Origin: Paraktedonobacter sp034437695 | GTDB taxonomy: Bacteria > Chloroflexota > Ktedonobacteria > Ktedonobacterales > Ktedonobacteraceae | Length of the DNA stretch: 14,560 nucleotides | Direction of reading: 5' to 3' | Assembly: GCA_034437695.1 (NCBI GenBank) | Contig: DAOTTJ010000017.1 | Location: 1 to 14,560, forward strand | Shown: positions 1 through 6,500 of the stretch, in pieces | Position numbering within the stretch: the first letter of the stretch is position 1 | How the letters are laid out: each line of letters starts with the position of its first letter | Made by a program: the position numbers and the translations under genes | Notes under the pieces: generated by a model | Told to the model about the DNA's origin: nothing | The model's database searches: none | What the model saw: the letters and a program-made list of their open reading frames with translations, nothing else

Positions 1-21
1 GAATAGGCTTTTTGCGCTCGT

Positions 22-63
22 CATAAGTGTAGAAAAAGGGCTGTAGTGCAGCATACGTGTAGA
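22..63. repeat. Pair of 12-bp direct repeats 30 bp apart
   Basis: CATAAGTGTAGA (22-33) and CATACGTGTAGA (52-63) differ at one base and lie exactly 30 bp apart, about three helical turns, upstream of the secreted-protein gene at 204. This arrangement fits two regulator sites on one face of the helix. It is a pattern only: no regulator is recognised, and chance similarity in AT-rich DNA is possible. Confidence 0.3.
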
Positions 64-130
64 GAGATATCCCCCATTAGTCACAGAGCATTTGGAAGTC
101 TTTCTTTCTGATATACACTAATAGACAGAG

Positions 131-164
131 AGCCTTAGGGGTATAATGTGAAAAAGCCTTAGGG
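131..164 (+). promoter_or_regulatory. Putative -10 box flanked by two AGCCTTAGGG repeats
   Basis: A perfect TATAAT (142-147) is flanked by two identical 10-mers, AGCCTTAGGG, at 131-140 and 155-164. The copies are 24 bp apart. No TTGACA-like -35 is visible at 16-18 bp, so the promoter may need an activator. The second copy covers the expected transcription start, so the repeats could equally be repressor sites. The secreted-protein start codon is 57 bp after the -10 box. Confidence 0.45.
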
Positions 165-203
165 CCGGTATGTTGTGTGGAAAGTTAGGAGAAAGCTTTT
201 AGC

Positions 204-884
204 ATGTTCACAAAAAAATCTCTTATTGTTGGTCTTACCCTGTTGTTGGCAATCGTGTGCGCGGGCAGTGTGGGCGCGTTCGCTTCTTCGGCTAGTCCCG
301 CGACTTCGCAGAGTGCCGCCAACTATTTCCCCGCTGGGGGAATCCCTGCTATTCCAGCTGAAAACGGGCGTCTTCTGCGTAGCCAGGAGGTCGAGAACTA
401 TTTAAACGAGCGAGGTTTTGTTGGTGGTGAAACCTTTGGCGGAGATCCAGTTACCATTAGTCTCCTCGGATTAACGGATTTGGACAGTCTGAGCAGTCTG
501 ACCCGGTTAAACATTCCCGATCTGACCTCAGTGACGCACGCGGTAGTGTATTATACCGAACTTCAGGGGCCATTTCGCCTCGACCAGAACCTCTCGTTGC
601 CTGTCCTCAGCACGCTCAACCCCAGCCTGGGCAATCTGTCTGTGCTCGACCACCTGACTGGTCTCAACGATCTGCCTCTGACAAACGACCTGCGGGACCA
701 GGATTTTCAGAATGTCCTACCGGTGATTCCAGGGCTGGATAATCTGGAAAATAGTCATCTGCTCCACGATCTACTTATCTCGCATGGACTACCGGACACC
801 GTGGGTCCCAACTCGGATGGCGTTTTATCGACCGTCTACGAAGTTTTTGACGCGCACTCGGGTAATTTGCTGGCCTGGGGCTAG
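204..884 (+). CDS. Secreted protein of unknown function (226 aa)
   Basis: I do not recognise a family. The N-terminus MFTKKSLIVGLTLLLAIVCAG is a typical Sec signal peptide: Lys-Lys, a hydrophobic core to about residue 22, and an Ala/Ser-rich region with probable cleavage near AFA-SS (about residues 25-28). The mature protein starts with a Ser/Ala/Pro-rich low-complexity stretch, then is rich in Leu, Asp and Asn (LTDLDSLSSLTRL, LSVLDHLTGLNDL). These Leu-rich parts do not have regular LRR spacing. It ends in a compact motif, YEVFDAHSGNLLAWG, with no sorting signal or membrane anchor. The ATG is preceded by AGGAGA at 187-192, a good ribosome binding site. The gene is monocistronic: the foldback at 921-1050 and the terminator at 1058-1120 follow. 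It is probably exported to the cell surface or medium. Real gene: confident; function: unknown. Confidence 0.8.
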   Translation: MFTKKSLIVGLTLLLAIVCAGSVGAFASSASPATSQSAANYFPAGGIPAIPAENGRLLRSQEVENYLNERGFVGGETFGGDPVTISLLGLTDLDSLSSLTRLNIPDLTSVTHAVVYYTELQGPFRLDQNLSLPVLSTLNPSLGNLSVLDHLTGLNDLPLTNDLRDQDFQNVLPVIPGLDNLENSHLLHDLLISHGLPDTVGPNSDGVLSTVYEVFDAHSGNLLAWG

Positions 885-920
885 GCTCCGGGTGCTGGCG
901 TGTGACTGCACAGCGCGAAG

Positions 921-1050
921 CCAGTGTTCTGTCAAACGTCGCTTGACCAGGAGGGGATGCAACTCCTTTAGCGTGGGACCTGGGGCAGCGTCCCAGCAAC
1001 CTTCCTCTCAATCGCCGCGACTGGTTGTGTGACGCTTGACAGAGCACTGG
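921..1050 (+). other. Long imperfect foldback in the 3' untranslated region; candidate structured RNA
   Basis: The arms 921-950 and 1021-1050 are complementary along 30 positions. The outer 20 pairs (921-940 with 1031-1050) have one G-T wobble and one mismatch. The next four are wobble/mismatch-rich, then GACCAG (945-950) pairs with CTGGTT (1021-1026). The 70-nt apical region holds a smaller hairpin, TGGGAC (974-979) with GTCCCA (990-995), extended by GC/GC around a bulged G, and a weaker GAG/CTC hairpin (951-953 with 963-965). No coding potential, transposase or target duplication was seen, so a MITE is less likely than a structured RNA. It starts 36 bp past the stop at 884 and 8 bp before the terminator hairpin. 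It matches no RNA family I can recall. Confidence 0.5.
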
Positions 1051-1057
1051 CCTGGAG

Positions 1058-1120
1058 AAAGAAGCCCGAGCAACCAGACTGCTAGAGAACAGATCTGGTT
1101 GCCAGGGCTTCTTTGTTTGT
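1058..1120 (+). terminator. Strong intrinsic terminator of the secreted-protein transcript
   Basis: AAAGAAGCCC (1058-1067) pairs with GGGCTTCTTT (1105-1114). After a 2x2 internal mismatch, GCAACCAGA (1070-1078) pairs with TCTGGTTGC (1094-1102). The hairpin is followed by TTTGTTTGTTT. CTGGTTG also occurs at 1021-1027 in the upstream foldback, so CAACCAG (1071-1077) has an alternative partner. Confidence 0.8.
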
Positions 1121-1142
1121 TTGCTGTTTTGTGTCTATGGGG

Positions 1143-1161
1143 AAAAGTCTATTTCTAGACT
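1143..1161 (-). terminator. Terminator hairpin with GAAA tetraloop at the end of the 84-aa gene
   Basis: On the minus strand AGTCTA-GAAA-TAGACT forms a 6-bp stem with a stable GNRA tetraloop, followed by TTTTCCCC. The stop codon TAG (1155-1157) lies inside the hairpin. The stem is short, so termination efficiency is uncertain. Confidence 0.5.
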
Positions 1162-1409
1162 CTATTGTGGCGTGGTGCCAGCGCCCAGAAGACAATCCCG
1201 GTGAAGACAAAGAAAAGTACCACCATCAAAACAACCAGGTTGTCGACCAGAGCAGAGAGATCCCATTGAAACACAATGGCGGCCGTAAAGAAAAGCACCA
1301 GTAAAATACCCAGGATAGGAAAAAGATATAAGATGCTCAACCGCGAGGCCGGAGTTGAAGGACGGGGCGCATTGCTCACATATTCAATATCCGAATCGAG
1401 TGGCTCCAT
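1155..1409 (-). CDS. Small two-helix membrane protein (84 aa)
   Basis: I do not recognise a family. From the chosen ATG the protein has an acidic N-terminal tail (MEPLDSDIEY), a Ser/Thr/Pro-rich linker, a first hydrophobic helix at about residues 24-46, a short loop containing QWDLSALVDN, and a second helix at about 57-77. It ends in a basic tail, APRHNRV. Both ends are probably cytoplasmic. I chose the ATG at 1409 because GAAAGG (complement of 1416-1421) stands 6 nt before it. An in-frame GTG at 1436 would add nine residues but lacks a ribosome binding site. A near-consensus promoter at 1536-1564 and a leader hairpin at 1487-1533 lie upstream, giving a leader of about 120 nt. It is probably an inner-membrane accessory protein; no function can be assigned. 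Confidence 0.7.
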   Translation of the reverse strand: MEPLDSDIEYVSNAPRPSTPASRLSILYLFPILGILLVLFFTAAIVFQWDLSALVDNLVVLMVVLFFVFTGIVFWALAPRHNRV

Positions 1410-1486
1410 AGAGAACCTTTCTACGCCGTCATGCACGGGAGAAGCCCGTACATGCTAAATTTATTCAATGAAAACAGAGACAGACA

Positions 1487-1533
1487 AAGCCAGAGGTGGA
1501 GTTGGAGCTTTCCAACAGCATTACCTCTGGCTT
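1487..1533 (-). other. Stable two-part hairpin at the 5' end of the 84-aa gene's transcript
   Basis: AAGCCAGAGGT (1487-1497) pairs perfectly with ACCTCTGGCTT (1523-1533). Inside it GTTGGA (1501-1506) pairs with TCCAAC (1511-1516) around GCTT. The predicted start of the minus-strand promoter (about 1529) falls in the outer arm, so most of the stem would be the first structure of the mRNA. The sequence following it on the minus strand is pyrimidine-rich (CTTTGTCTGTCTCTG) without a clean T-run. It could stabilise the mRNA, attenuate it, or be a short RNA. Confidence 0.55.
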
Positions 1534-1535
1534 GT

Positions 1536-1564
1536 ATTATAGTCCTAAGCTGTGTGCAGTGCAA
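1536..1564 (-). promoter_or_regulatory. Sigma-70-type promoter for the 84-aa membrane protein
   Basis: On the minus strand TTGCAC (1564-1559) is followed by a 17-bp spacer and a perfect TATAAT (1541-1536). Start of transcription is expected near 1529, about 120 nt before the ATG at 1409. Confidence 0.7.
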
Positions 1565-1596
1565 CCATTCACCCGAGATTCACCCGCGTGAAGTAC

Positions 1597-1617
1597 AAAA
1601 AAATGGCCCTGAGGCCG
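1597..1617 (-). terminator. Short GC hairpin with T7 tract after the 74-aa gene
   Basis: Immediately after the TAA stop (1621-1623) the minus strand reads GGCC-TCAG-GGCC (1616-1605) followed by ATTTTTTT (1604-1597). The stem is only four G/C pairs, but the T-tract and position fit an intrinsic terminator. Confidence 0.55.
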
Positions 1618-1620
1618 TTA

Positions 1621-1845
1621 TTAGTGCCGCTGCACCGGACGCGAGCTTTGAAGATTGCGCTCTCCATCTGCCTGCATGGATTCTTCAGGCGAGGATGAAA
1701 TACCAGGCAAAGCGCGTGCTCTGCTGAAATAGCGACGCAGTTCAAATGCGTTCACTTCATACACTGAGCCATCAAGGGTTGCGATAACTCCCCCATCGGC
1801 TATCGCGCTACAAAGTTCGGCGAATGTTGGTGTATAGTCAGGCAT
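1621..1845 (-). CDS. Small cytoplasmic protein of unknown function (74 aa)
   Basis: I do not recognise a family. The protein has no signal peptide or membrane helix. Residues 1-45 look like a compact fold (MPDYTPTFAELCSAIADGG, then ATLDGSVYEVNAFELRRYF). The C-terminal third is polar and probably disordered (SSSPEESMQADGERNLQSS). The start is well supported: GGGAGGT (complement of 1851-1857) is 5 nt before the ATG. No good promoter was seen. The gene begins 176 nt after rimM on the same strand, so it may be reached by read-through or have its own promoter next to the dyad at 1885-1898. It ends at a hairpin with T7. Confidence 0.65.
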   Translation of the reverse strand: MPDYTPTFAELCSAIADGGVIATLDGSVYEVNAFELRRYFSRARALPGISSSPEESMQADGERNLQSSRPVQRH

Positions 1846-1884
1846 GTGATACCTCCCTATAAAATACGGTGACTATCTATCGTA

Positions 1885-1898
1885 TCGGCTCAAGCCGA
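1885..1898. promoter_or_regulatory. Perfect 6-bp dyad, possible operator
   Basis: TCGGCT (1885-1890) and AGCCGA (1893-1898) are perfect inverted repeats separated by CA. They lie 40-53 bp upstream of the 74-aa gene's start codon. The 2-nt centre is too tight for an RNA hairpin using the full arms, which favours a DNA-binding site. No regulator is known. Confidence 0.3.
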
Positions 1899-1978
1899 GA
1901 GAAAATTCATGGTCGGTTACCCCTATTACGGTTGAATATCACCAAAGGTTGCATCATCCTATCACTGAGAACACTGTG

Positions 1979-2013
1979 AGCCTGCGCTTTATTCCCGCTG
2001 AGGCTGTTTTTTT
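1979..2013 (+). terminator. Weak hairpin plus T7 on the + strand after rimM
   Basis: AGCCT (1979-1983) pairs with AGGCT (2001-2005), with an inner GC/GC across a 2x2 mismatch, followed by GTTTTTTT. The orientation suits a + strand transcript, but no + strand gene ends here. For rimM, read the other way, no T-run follows the stem. It may be fortuitous or serve an antisense transcript. Confidence 0.25.
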
Positions 2014-2021
2014 CGGGTTCT

Positions 2022-2633
2022 TTAAAAATGACCTTCTTCTGTTCCTTGCTCTTGTTCAACCCCTGCGCTAGATTGCTCATCATCCATGCTCTCGTGATCC
2101 TCGCGCGTTGGTGGATCGAGCAAACCTGGCAGCGGGTCGATGTACATAGTGCGACGGAGCAGATCAATCTGTTTAACTACGTCTTTGATCGCGGGAATAA
2201 GCACCTGTTTGCCATCAGACCCTTTAATCGTATAGACGTCGTTGCTGCCTGTTTCCAAAATATCTACGATCTGTCCTAGTTCGCGGTTCTCAAGGGTAAA
2301 GACCGTCAGGCCCAGGATGTCGTGTTGATAGTAACTTCCGGGAGGCAGGGGAGCGAGCTGATCGGCAGGGATCTGGATCTCCAGGCGGCATAGAGGTTCG
2401 GCTGTGTTGGGGTCGTCGACGCCGACCAGCTTTAGTACAATCATTTCGCCCTTGTAGGGTCGCGTGTGTTCCACGGCAAAGCGCCGATGTTCTGGACCGA
2501 GACGTACGTTTTTAAGTCCGGCAAAACGGTCAGGGATATCGGTCAGCAGACGAACCTTTAGTTCGCCTCGTACACCAAAAAGGGCCACCACCTGTCCAAT
2601 AGTAGCCCATTCGGTTGTTTGATTCTTTTGCAC
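2022..2633 (-). CDS. rimM: Ribosome maturation factor RimM
   Basis: RimM helps assemble the head of the 30S subunit, binding ribosomal protein S19 and aiding 16S rRNA maturation. The N-terminal RimM barrel is clear (ATIGQVVALFGVRGELKVRLL, residues 10-30). The PRC-like barrel follows from about residue 100 (GSYYQHDILGLTV, then DGKQVLIPAIKDVVKQIDL). Residues 174-203 form an acidic tail (about EDHESMDDEQ to EEGHF) beyond the usual end, making the 203-aa protein longer than the roughly 170-180 aa typical of the family. The start is GTG, preceded by GAGG (complement of 2639-2642) at 5 nt spacing. It is the third gene of rpsP-khpA-rimM. The 85-nt gap to khpA contains a 6-bp hairpin (CGTGCT/AGCACG), so some processing or attenuation between them is possible. 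trmD, the usual next gene, does not follow. Confidence 0.95.
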   Translation of the reverse strand: MQKNQTTEWATIGQVVALFGVRGELKVRLLTDIPDRFAGLKNVRLGPEHRRFAVEHTRPYKGEMIVLKLVGVDDPNTAEPLCRLEIQIPADQLAPLPPGSYYQHDILGLTVFTLENRELGQIVDILETGSNDVYTIKGSDGKQVLIPAIKDVVKQIDLLRRTMYIDPLPGLLDPPTREDHESMDDEQSSAGVEQEQGTEEGHF

Positions 2634-2718
2634 GTAGTCCTCGAATTGTTCTAAGCTTTGTCAGGCCGGATAGTGTATAGGATACAAAGCGCAAATCGTG
2701 CTGAACAGTGTGAGCACG

Positions 2719-2949
2719 CTAGATAATTTCTAGTGATGTATGGCGACCTTCGCGTGTTCCGCCGGCACGTAGAAGAGCACGCATAGCTTTGGCTACGCGT
2801 CCCTGACGACCAATTACCTTGCCGAAATCATCGGGTGCGACGTGCAGTTCGAGTGCAAGGACATTGCGATCATTGCGTACCTCGCGTACTTGAACAGCGG
2901 AGGGATCGTCAACCAGTGACATGGCAACATATTCAATGAGTCTACGCAT
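2719..2949 (-). CDS. khpA: KH-domain RNA-binding protein KhpA
   Basis: This is a small single-KH RNA-binding protein of the YlqC/KhpA family. In Firmicutes, KhpA forms a complex with KhpB (EloR/Jag) that influences cell elongation and binds many transcripts; that role is known for relatives, not shown here. The protein is 76 aa, the usual size. The KH signature GKVIGRQGR (residues 43-51) contains the RNA-binding GxxG loop (G47-R-Q-G50), followed by the helix VAKAMRALLRA. The ATG is preceded by AGGA (complement of 2957-2960) at 7 nt spacing. It lies 21 nt after rpsP and upstream of rimM, the standard position in rpsP operons of Gram-positive bacteria and Chloroflexota. Confidence 0.93.
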   Translation of the reverse strand: MRRLIEYVAMSLVDDPSAVQVREVRNDRNVLALELHVAPDDFGKVIGRQGRVAKAMRALLRAGGTREGRHTSLEII

Positions 2950-2970
2950 GTTTCAATCCTGCATTGGTAG

Positions 2971-3252
2971 TTATTCGGCAGAGGCTGCCTTTTTTGACTG
3001 CTCGAAGCGCTCTAGAATGCCAGCGCGTTTCAGCAATGAAGCAACTGATTCTGTGGGCAAGGCCCCATTTTTCAGCCAGATGAGAGCTTTAGCTTCGTCG
3101 ATATGGATAGCTGAAGGCTCGACGAGTGGGTTGTACCAGCCGATACTCTCGATAATGCGGCCATCGCGTGGCGAACGGACATCAGCAACAACGACGCGGT
3201 AGCTGGGGGCTTTGGTCTTCCCCACACGTTTCAAACGAATTTTTACAGACAT
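2971..3252 (-). CDS. rpsP: 30S ribosomal protein S16
   Basis: S16 is a component of the small subunit body that binds 16S rRNA and stabilises assembly. The protein is 93 aa and shows the full family pattern: MSVKIRLKRVGKTKAPSYRV at the N-terminus, VVADVRSPRDGRIIESIGWYNPL around residues 21-43, and the helix DEAKALIWLKNGALPTESV (about residues 52-70). The Ala/Lys-rich tail (SKKAASAE) is short. It is the first gene of the rpsP-khpA-rimM operon, with a consensus promoter at 3388-3416 and a leader of about 130 nt. The Shine-Dalgarno GAGGTG (complement of 3267-3272) is unusually far, 14 nt from the ATG, and nothing closer is visible. No leader riboswitch or autoregulatory structure was recognised. 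Confidence 0.96.
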   Translation of the reverse strand: MSVKIRLKRVGKTKAPSYRVVVADVRSPRDGRIIESIGWYNPLVEPSAIHIDEAKALIWLKNGALPTESVASLLKRAGILERFEQSKKAASAE

Positions 3253-3387
3253 GGGTTTGTTTTTCTCACCTCTACCCCCAGCGTATGTGACATCGGGTCC
3301 TACTCAGGGGTTTACTTCTCGTTCATTCTTAGTAAGGTCCAGGTACTGGCGATTTTTTTGCTGCCGTCCCTGGTTTATAGTTCAAGT

Positions 3388-3416
3388 AGGATAGCATGAG
3401 ACTGCTAAAAAGTCAA
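3388..3416 (-). promoter_or_regulatory. Sigma-70-type promoter of rpsP-khpA-rimM
   Basis: On the minus strand TTGACT (3416-3411) is followed by a 17-bp spacer and TATCCT (3393-3388). Transcription should start near 3381, about 130 nt before rpsP. The terminator of the upstream DUF2298 gene lies just beyond, at 3498-3541, isolating the operon. Confidence 0.75.
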
Positions 3417-3497
3417 ACTTTTGGCGTGGTTCTGGCATGTTTTACCAGGCTCTTGCGCGTACTCGGTTTGCTCTGCTTTTTTCTGCCGCGCCTAAAC

Positions 3498-3541
3498 AAA
3501 AAAACGCCGGGTAGCGTATCACGCTACCCGGTGGCTTTTTT
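3498..3541 (-). terminator. Strong, nearly symmetric intrinsic terminator after the DUF2298 gene
   Basis: CCGGGTAGCGT (3507-3517) pairs perfectly with ACGCTACCCGG (3521-3531) around a 3-nt loop, extended by G-T and C-G pairs. On the minus strand it is followed by T7 (complement of 3498-3504). On the + strand it is followed by T6 (3536-3541), so it could stop transcription both ways. It lies 16 nt past the stop codon of the large membrane protein. Confidence 0.9.
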
Positions 3542-3557
3542 GGGCCGTATAGCCCTT

Positions 3558-6500
3558 TTAAAGCACTCGATAGATGGTTACGCCGTCCTGCTGGTAGACC
3601 GTCTGGAGCGAACCCTGGTGGGTCATTGCGTCGAATTTATCGATGCCTGCGGTTGACGGTGTTCCATAGGCTTGATATTCAAGTTGACCGATATAAATAT
3701 ACCCGACGTTGTAGTAGTGCATGAGTTCCAATGCCAGCGCGGTCGAAGGGGTGGTATAGATGATGCTGATGTCGGTCATGCGATTGGCTGTCTGGTCGCC
3801 GTAGCGCTGTTCGGCTTCGTGGCCAGTCCAGCCTATGACATCGGGCAGGCCGGTGTAGACCGAGACGCGGCCAAACCAGGTGTAGTCGTAGGGTGTGGCG
3901 GCCTCTAGCAGGACTGGCGAGCCGGCGATATGTGCGTTGAGCCAGGTGATGGCTTGCGCGTCTCCGGGGTACCAGGCGCGTACAAAGGCCAAGCCGTCGA
4001 GGGTGGGCGTATAGTTTGCGCTGTGAGTGGGAGGTTGACTGGCAATCCAGTTCTGGTGGTCCTGGATACGTGCGCTGGTCCCATCTACCAGGAAGAGCGA
4101 GCCGCCCAGCATCAGCAGGAGCAAGACGAGATACCAGGCGCGTTTGACCAGACCATGTATGTGCTGCCAGATGTGGCCAATGGCCAGCGCCCCACCTATA
4201 CCCAGGCAGAGCCAGAGTTGGATGGAGAATTTGAAGAAGGTATTCATGCGCTCGTAGTCGCCGCCATCGAGGAAATCGCGGATATAGACCACTTCGATGC
4301 CCAGACTGATGGCCAGGCCGGTGAGGAGCAGGAGGTAGGTATAGCGCGTGCGAGCGCTCCACTGTGTCTCATCGCGCGAGCCTCGCGCGAGGATGCCATG
4401 CAGACAAAAGAGCAGTAGACCGAGCGCCAGCAGTCCACCAAGCAAGGCTCTGATTCCCAGGCGGGCCAGAATGACGAGTACGACCGCGCTGATGAGCAGG
4501 TACAGGCCGACGCGCATCCATGCCGCTCCTTCGCGCAGACGCACCAGCAGCGTGCCGGGTGCGCCGCCCGCCGCCGCTTCGCGCCACCAGCGATAGAGTT
4601 CGAGCAACAGGAAACTTGCCAGCAAAAAGAGCCAGACGCCCGAGACGTGCAGGTAATCGCCGAGATTGGTGCTCTGCGTGACTTGCCCGACGCCGCTGAC
4701 ATATAGCTGCTGGTAGGTGGCGTAGAAGGGCCAGTAGTAGAGGTAAGCAAGGCCGACCAGCGCCAGGTAGAGGCCGAGCGTTTTGCCGCCACTTACCCAG
4801 CGCAGGAGGGCTGTTTCGCCGCGCTGAGTGTAGAAGCTGTCGAGCAGCATGCTGGCTCCAATCAGCAGTGCGCCAACCGGCATATCCCAGGGATTGATAC
4901 AGATGATTGCGCCAAAGATAAATGCCAGCAGCGCATAAAAGAGCCAGCGCCCATAGCGTGCTGCGCGGCTCTCATCGGGCGTGAGCTGACGCGTCAGGAA
5001 AAACGAGGCGAGCAGACCCAGCAGGCAGATCGAGAACGGCATGGCGATGACGTGTGGATGCAGGTCGGCAAAGAGGAAGCTCCAGAAAGGGAATTCGTGA
5101 ATAGTGAAAGGAATCACGCGGCTACTCTGCCAGTAGCTAAATGGTATGACCTGTGTATGTTGCAGGAGAGCAGCAATCTGTTGAATGACCTGGACCGCTC
5201 CATCTAGATTGCCCAGCAGGGCCACCATAAAGCCGCCCAGCAGGGCTAGTGACCAGCTTCGACTGAAGCTATAGACGATCGCGATGGCTCCGCTGAAGGT
5301 CAGGGCAAAGAGCGTTGGAATGGCCAGGTTGAAGGCTGTGGTTGGGACTATCCCGGTCAGTTTGACCAGCGCAGCAATAACCACGTAGCCAAAGTAGTAG
5401 TAGTTGATAGAACCCCCGGCGAACCAGGGGTCGAGCGGCGGCATGTAGGGACTGCGTAAAATGCCGTTTAGAAAAGCCAGCTCCATCGGCTTCTCACCAC
5501 CCATCGCCGGGTTCCAGAGATCGGGGTTCCAGGCCCGCACCAGCACAAGAAAGAGAAATGCCAGGGTAAATAGACATTCTTCAATGAAGAGCCTACGCCA
5601 ATGTTGCAGGAGGAAGGCCCAGAAGGTTTTGCGTAGCCAGATGACCAGGAGCAGAGCGCAAGTGGCCAGGAGAGCGCCTGCTACAAGTAGGGTCGACTGA
5701 CTAAAGGGTAGGAGTTGCGAACTGGCGAATAGCCAGGCGATATAGGCGAGCAGGAGCAGGCTCAGGGTTTTTGCGAAGATGTAGCCGCGGTCGGCCAGGC
5801 CGGGCAGGCTCAGGAAAGCCAGGGGATAGACTAGCAGGCCGAGCAGAAGCAGGGTTAGCCACCAGACGAAGGCAGGCCAGCGATTGGCCAGGCTGTCTAG
5901 AGGGAACTGCTGGCTGAAGGGAGGCGAGTTCTGATCGTTAGCGATCTGCTGGGAGTTGAGCAAGAGCGACTTCTCGATGCCTGTTTGTTCTGGATTGGTG
6001 GGTGGAAGTTTCACGCCCTGCATGAGTTTGGCGGCGATCTGGTTGGCATTCTGGAAAGGGAAGGGTGTATCGCGTACATAGATGCGAGCGGTTGGGTGGT
6101 CAAAGACCGAGAAGCTTTCGTCGGCTCCGCTATCGTCCAGCGTGATGCCCAGGAGATGAGGATGGTCTGTAAAAGTCGCGGCGAGGTGGAAGCCAAGCTG
6201 GTCTGTATTGAGCAGATGGTAGTAATTGATAGTCAGCGGATAGCGGTCGGGCAGGCGTGGTATCGACTTATCCAGGCGGTCGGTGGGCATAGTGATTGCG
6301 CCGGTTTGCATCAGAATAGTGGCGATAGTCTGAGCTTTGGCTGGCGTATCGTCGTCGTAGAGCGGCAGGCCTGCCTGGACCTGGCCTTGAGCATCGGTAT
6401 AGTTAGCCTGGGGATAGACAGATGGATCGTGTCCATCGACTGCGGCGGGCAGGGCGTCGTCCCAGACCTCGAAGGTCAGCACGGTGCCGGGTTTGAGGTG

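Noticed and set aside
921..1050. Second MITE
   Set aside because: The arms are long and inverted, but the flanking bases (left GCGCGAAG, right CCTGGAGA) show no target duplication. The element lies entirely in a 3' untranslated region before a terminator, so a structured RNA is preferred.
921..1050. SAM-I riboswitch, suggested by the CCCAGCAACC stretch
   Set aside because: The other conserved SAM-I segments and the kink-turn are absent, and no methionine-related gene follows.
1113..1304. + strand open frame of 63 codons after the terminator, a possible target gene for the 921-1120 RNA
   Set aside because: It starts within the terminator's T-tract and is mostly antisense to the 84-aa membrane protein. 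There is no ribosome site, so the foldback probably does not control a downstream gene.
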